From assembly GCF_035918395.1 (NCBI RefSeq), contig NZ_CP142362.1, positions 4,811,501 to 4,875,500 on the forward strand: 64,000 nucleotides of DNA, read 5' to 3'. The stretch is from Mycolicibacterium sp. ND9-15 (GTDB lineage Bacteria > Actinomycetota > Actinomycetes > Mycobacteriales > Mycobacteriaceae). Positions 61,186 to 64,000 of this stretch are shown here, piece by piece (the first letter of the stretch is position 1; each line of letters opens with the position of its first letter). The notes below the pieces were generated by a model. That model worked only from the letters and a program-made list of their open reading frames with translations, was not told the DNA's origin and ran no database searches. The translations under genes were made by a program, and so were the position numbers.

Positions 61186-62181
61186 TCAGACGACGACATT
61201 TCGCTCATCCCCCGAAAGCCACTGCACTATGTCGTCAAGTGCACGTCGCGGTGTCGGCGGCAAAGGATCGGCGTTGGCCGGCGCCCAGCCGACCCGCAAC
61301 AGCATCTGCGGAAAGCAGCACGAGCCGAACACGTCGGACCAGACGGCGTCACGTGTTTCCCGGATCTCGAGGGGCTCGGTGATCGGGCAACTGGCCAACC
61401 CGGCCGCCGTCGCGGTCAACAGCGCCGCGCTGGCGGCCTCACCCGCATTCAATTGGCTCAGCCGGTCATCGGTATCGGTGCCAAGAGCCAATATCACCGC
61501 GTTGTCCTCGGCGGTTGAGCCGTCGGCAGGCTGAGCAAGGGCGGGACCGGCAAACAGGCGGTTGCGTAGCGCCGTATCGTATTTCGGCTCGTTTCGTGCC
61601 GGTATGCCGGCCAAGGAGCCGTACCGTCCGCTCCACTGCGTCAGTTCGGCTAGATATTCGTGGTTGGCCGCATGTCTCCAAAATGCTTGCGCCACAATAG
61701 TGTACAGGGTGTCGACCTCGTCGATTCGGCGCAGGTTGACCCCGATTTGAGCCGCGCGTTCGCGCATCAAACCGATGTCGTCGTCCGACACCGGCCGCGG
61801 ACCAAAGTTTCGTCGATCCGTTTGCCGCCGCGGTATCGCGGCCATCAGCATGGCATCGTCGTGGTCGCCCTCGCCGCGATGCAATTCGATCGTCGCGAGA
61901 TGATTACCGTCACGTGCATCTGGAAGGCGGTGAACCGTGGTTCGCCATCCCATCGCATGGAACGCGATCACGCAGTGATTCAGTGCCGCACCGCAACTCA
62001 GCATCAAGTCACGGCCGTCCGGATCGACGTGGGGAAGCCTCAAGCTAGGATCGATGTACAAATGCACGGCTCTGTCGTCGACTCGCCACCGCCATGGCTG
62101 CGAGTTGTATATGGAAGGCGCTCGGGTTGCCAACGTGAGTACTGCGCGGGTCGTTTCACTGTCCGGAAAGTGCTCACTCAT
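61186..62181 (-). CDS. Acg family nitroreductase-like protein (Rv2032-like)
   Basis: A 331-residue protein of the classical nitroreductase fold, matching the length of Acg (Rv2032). TLATRAPSIYNSQPWRWRV near residue 20 and ARRQTDRRNFGPRPV-like sequence near 130 bind FMN in relatives, although Acg itself may sequester flavin rather than act as an enzyme. The C-terminal part has GEAASAALLTATAAGLASCPIT. ATG at 62181 follows TAGGAGGCGATGTGCTG; a longer frame reaches 62304. Rv2032 is strongly DosR-induced, fitting the nearby dormancy-type genes. Confidence 0.85.
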   Translation of the reverse strand: MSEHFPDSETTRAVLTLATRAPSIYNSQPWRWRVDDRAVHLYIDPSLRLPHVDPDGRDLMLSCGAALNHCVIAFHAMGWRTTVHRLPDARDGNHLATIELHRGEGDHDDAMLMAAIPRRQTDRRNFGPRPVSDDDIGLMRERAAQIGVNLRRIDEVDTLYTIVAQAFWRHAANHEYLAELTQWSGRYGSLAGIPARNEPKYDTALRNRLFAGPALAQPADGSTAEDNAVILALGTDTDDRLSQLNAGEAASAALLTATAAGLASCPITEPLEIRETRDAVWSDVFGSCCFPQMLLRVGWAPANADPLPPTPRRALDDIVQWLSGDERNVVV

Positions 62182-62321
62182 CAGCACATCGCCTCCTACG
62201 GGGAGCCCACTGTTCCCTCCATGATCCCGCACCGCCGCCGCGGTAGCTAGAGCGCCAAGGTCGTGGTGAGCGCGAGTCTGCAAGCGAGCCGACTCGTCGG
62301 TCATACCCAGTCACACTGTTC

Positions 62322-62477
62322 GTGAAGACAGCCGTATCTGTCTCTGACGAGACATTCGACAGCGTCTGCCAAACCGCCTCGGAGCTGGGTATGAGCCGAT
62401 CCGAGTTCTTCGCCCGCGCGGCGCAGCGCTACCTCGATGAGTCAGACGCCCGATCGTGACAGGCCAGATCGACAAGA
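62322..62477 (+). pseudogene. mazE: mazE-type antitoxin gene, frameshifted and truncated
   Basis: Starting with GTG at 62322 the frame reads VKTAVSVSDETFDSV, then ELGMSRSEFFARAAQRYLDE, a ribbon-helix-helix antitoxin. It stops at 62459. With one extra base at about 62456 it would continue (L)TGQID, the usual next motif of MazE proteins. The acidic C-terminus that neutralises the toxin is missing because the sequence runs into the toxin fragment. A 45-residue DNA-binding piece could still be made. Confidence 0.7.
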
Positions 62478-62478
62478 C

Positions 62479-62598
62479 GCCAGTCGCCTTGCGACCGTGC
62501 TCATTGCGGTGATCCCTTTGAACACAGCCTTTGCGGCGATGCCGGGCAATGTGGTCCTACCTGCTGCAGCGACGGGACTCCCGCGCGATTCAGTCGTA
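62479..62598 (+). pseudogene. mazF: Internal fragment of a mazF-type toxin gene
   Basis: The frame reads ASRLATVLIAVIPLN then TAFAAMPGNVVLPAAATGL and PRDSVVS. This matches the middle of MazF proteins, where PGNV.LPA..TGLP.DSVV is conserved. Both the N-terminal strand and the C-terminal half are absent. With the shortened mazE it shows that a deletion has fused the two genes and removed the toxin activity. Confidence 0.7.
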
Positions 62599-62603
62599 AG
62601 CAG

Positions 62604-62846
62604 GTGCAAGCGACACACACCATCGAAGGTTTTCTTGCGGTGGAAGTAGCCCCTCGGGCGTTCGTGGCAGAGAACGGCCATGTGATGACCCGGCTCTCAG
62701 CCACCAAGTGGGGCGGCGGCGAAGGTCTGGAGATCCTCGACTACTCGGGGCCGGGCACCGTCGAGGTCTCCGACGAGAAGCTCGCTGAGGCTCAACGGGC
62801 CAGCGAAGTGGAAGCCGAACTGCGTCGCGAGGCCGGAACGGCGTGA
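62604..62846 (+). CDS. Small hypothetical protein
   Basis: An 80-residue acidic frame starting with GTG at 62604. It reads VQATHTIEGFLAVEVAPRAF and later EILDYSGPGTVEVSDEKLAEAQ, ending in a charged helix. No family is recognised. It lies directly after the mazF fragment and has no obvious ribosome binding site, so it may be a piece of a once larger gene or the remains of an element that disrupted the locus. Confidence 0.4.
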   Translation: MQATHTIEGFLAVEVAPRAFVAENGHVMTRLSATKWGGGEGLEILDYSGPGTVEVSDEKLAEAQRASEVEAELRREAGTA

Positions 62847-63151
62847 GCTGGGGCGGCTCTAGACGCTGGCACAGACTCGCTCCTGAGCGAAAGGCTAAAC
62901 GCCTGGCCGGCGGATTCCCATTCTTAGGGTCAAGTCGCGCCAGACGTTAGGACGCACCCACTCGGCGCAGATTGAATGAGAAGGACAGGTTCCAACCTCA
63001 CATCAAATATGTTGTTGCGCAACGCAACTCACTATCACCTGGTAACGGTGCGGTTCACGAGGTGCGAGTTTCCCCGTGACCCGCAGGGGAGTGGCGCCAC
63101 TTCCCGAAGGATCCAGCGGCCGGACAGTAGGATCATTGGTAGTATGTCTGT
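62847..63151. other. Gap without a recognisable gene
   Basis: About 305 bases between the small hypothetical gene and the antitoxin gene. GC is lower around 62995-63015. I see no convincing coding frame, repeat or RNA. The end (GGTAGTATGTCTGT) probably holds the promoter of the antitoxin gene. Confidence 0.4.
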
Positions 63152-63379
63152 ATGGCCAAAGAGAAGATTTCCGTGACTGTTGATGCGGCGGTGCTCGCCG
63201 ACGCTGACGCCGATGCCAAGGCGGCGGGGTTGAATCGGTCGGAGATGATCGAGCGAGCATTGCGCACCGAACATCTTCGTCGTGCGTTGCACACCTACAC
63301 AACTCGCACTGTGCCGGCGCTGAACATCGACTCCTATGCCGAGCAGGTATATAAGGCCAACCACGCCGCAGCCTTGTGA
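63152..63379 (+). CDS. Antitoxin of a type II toxin-antitoxin pair (MazE/RHH-like)
   Basis: A 75-residue protein with the ribbon-helix-helix pattern: KISVTVDAAVLADADADAKA, then GLNRSEMIERALRTEHLRRAL. The C-terminal segment (TVPALNIDSYAEQVYKANHAAAL) should bind the toxin. It is translationally coupled to the next gene (GTGA overlap at 63376-63379). It probably represses its own promoter. The pair is unrelated in sequence to the broken mazEF 700 bases upstream. Confidence 0.75.
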   Translation: MAKEKISVTVDAAVLADADADAKAAGLNRSEMIERALRTEHLRRALHTYTTRTVPALNIDSYAEQVYKANHAAAL

Positions 63380-63678
63380 TCGCGCCCGGCGACATCGCAC
63401 CGCGCCAGGACAGCGGCCGCGAGCTATACGTGGCGGTGCTCTCCAACTCGATCCACCTCGCCGCCAGTACCGGCCGTATCATCACCTGCCCCTTCATCCC
63501 CGGCCCAACCCCGGACGGCGCGATGGCCATGGTCGTCCCCATCAATCAGCCCGAAGGCACGCTTCTCCCCGAACTCGTTCAATGGTTACCGAGTTCTGCG
63601 CTCGGTGAACCGATCGGCACCGTCGGAGCAGTCGCCATCGGCGAGGCGACAACGATTGTGGCGGCGCTGATCTCGTAG
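63376..63678 (+). CDS. Toxin of a type II pair, MazF/CcdB-like fold
   Basis: A 100-residue protein starting with GTG. It has MIAPGDIAPRQDSGRELYVA, then VLSNSIHLAASTGRIITCPF and LPELVQWLPSSALGEPIGTV. This resembles mycobacterial MazF-family toxins in which an SNS/SNA-LHLA segment replaces the usual substrate loop; the fold is the small PemK/CcdB barrel. Such proteins cleave RNA, though activity cannot be read from sequence. Gene order antitoxin-toxin with an overlapping start supports the call. Confidence 0.65.
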   Translation: MIAPGDIAPRQDSGRELYVAVLSNSIHLAASTGRIITCPFIPGPTPDGAMAMVVPINQPEGTLLPELVQWLPSSALGEPIGTVGAVAIGEATTIVAALIS

Positions 63679-63752
63679 GCGCGCCATCGGAATGCTCCTT
63701 CCCGATTTCATCACGTGACGCCCGCACCGCGTCCGCGAACAGGCTGCAGCGC

Positions 63753-64000
63753 GTGCCTGCTCAACAGCAAGCGTCTTCAGATGCGGCGCCGCGGGCGATG
63801 GAGCATCCGCAGCTGAAGGCCTATCTAGTCTTCTCCGAAGCCTTATCGCCGATCTCGCAGACGTCGGCCGACCGCATCGTGGACATCCTAATTCGAATTG
63901 TCGGTGTCGAAGGTCCCGTGACCGGTTGGCGAATCCACCAGGTGTACCGAAAATGCGCGACGGTTCGCGAATCGCACGATGATTTCTCTCGTCTGCTCAA
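63753..64000 (+). CDS. N-terminal part of an unidentified protein (partial)
   Basis: An open frame runs off the window end. Possible starts are GTG at 63753 and ATG at 63798 (MEHPQLKAYLVFSEALSPIS). The later part, VDILIRIVGVEGPVTGWRIH followed by QVYRKCATVRES, resembles the short winged-helix segment found at the C-termini of some helicase-related proteins (DUF3320 type). That similarity is weak and from memory. It should be read with the sequence that follows the window. Confidence 0.4.
   Translation, partial: MPAQQQASSDAAPRAMEHPQLKAYLVFSEALSPISQTSADRIVDILIRIVGVEGPVTGWRIHQVYRKCATVRESHDDFSRLL

Overview
The window is high-GC actinobacterial DNA, almost certainly from a Mycobacterium or Mycolicibacterium. 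The grounds are a complete mce operon (two YrbE permeases plus six Mce proteins), FadD/FadE-type lipid genes, a Rip3-type site-2 protease, Rv0571c-, Rv0574c- and Rv2032-like dormancy genes, a FAAL-type acyl-AMP ligase, and VapBC/MazEF modules. No rRNA, tRNA, CRISPR, prophage or intact insertion sequence was seen.

Region 1 (1-0.7 kb): the tail of an unidentified gene, then a DUF6400 gene behind a likely IdeR iron box and a small zinc-ribbon gene. Region 2 (0.7-30.6 kb): a large lipid/steroid-type catabolic cluster. It holds a PadR regulator, a KstD-like dehydrogenase, a KshA-like Rieske oxygenase, two Baeyer-Villiger-type monooxygenases, acyl-CoA synthetase, two acyl-CoA dehydrogenases, four SDRs, two zinc alcohol dehydrogenases, an Old Yellow Enzyme, HSL-type esterases, an IclR regulator, and HsaA-, HsaC- and HsaD-like enzymes of the meta-cleavage route. 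Region 3 (30.8-40.1 kb): an mce import operon whose promoter is shared with the HsaD-like gene. Three small secreted proteins follow it (40.1-41.4 kb). Uptake and ring opening of one hydrophobic substrate, probably steroid-like, is the natural reading; the substrate cannot be told from sequence.

The main discovery candidate is a palindromic motif, about TCCCGGTCANCGGGA, found at ten intergenic places from 1.35 to 40.7 kb. In four divergent gene pairs separated by 99-100 bp it lies at the exact midpoint, 49-51 bp from both start codons. This points to one regulon covering the catabolic and mce genes, with the PadR protein as the first candidate regulator.

Region 4 (41.5-50.1 kb): a decaying polyamine ABC operon (potA damaged, potD intact, potB fused by deletion to a potC stub), an SRPBCC protein, an MFS transporter, a methyltransferase, a TetR-SDR operon with a striking 16-bp inverted repeat, and a thioesterase broken by two frameshifts. 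Region 5 (50-62.2 kb): FAAL, a SpoIIAA-like protein, the dormancy-type genes, VapBC, a degenerate copy of the FAAL and small-protein genes, a second-type aconitase and an Acg nitroreductase. Region 6 (62.3-64 kb): a broken mazEF, an unknown small gene, an intact antitoxin-toxin pair, and the start of an unidentified gene.

Several genes carry single-base frameshifts. Some may be sequencing errors, but the deletions in potA and potB/C, the echA stub, the FAAL remnant and the mazEF remnant look like true gene decay.
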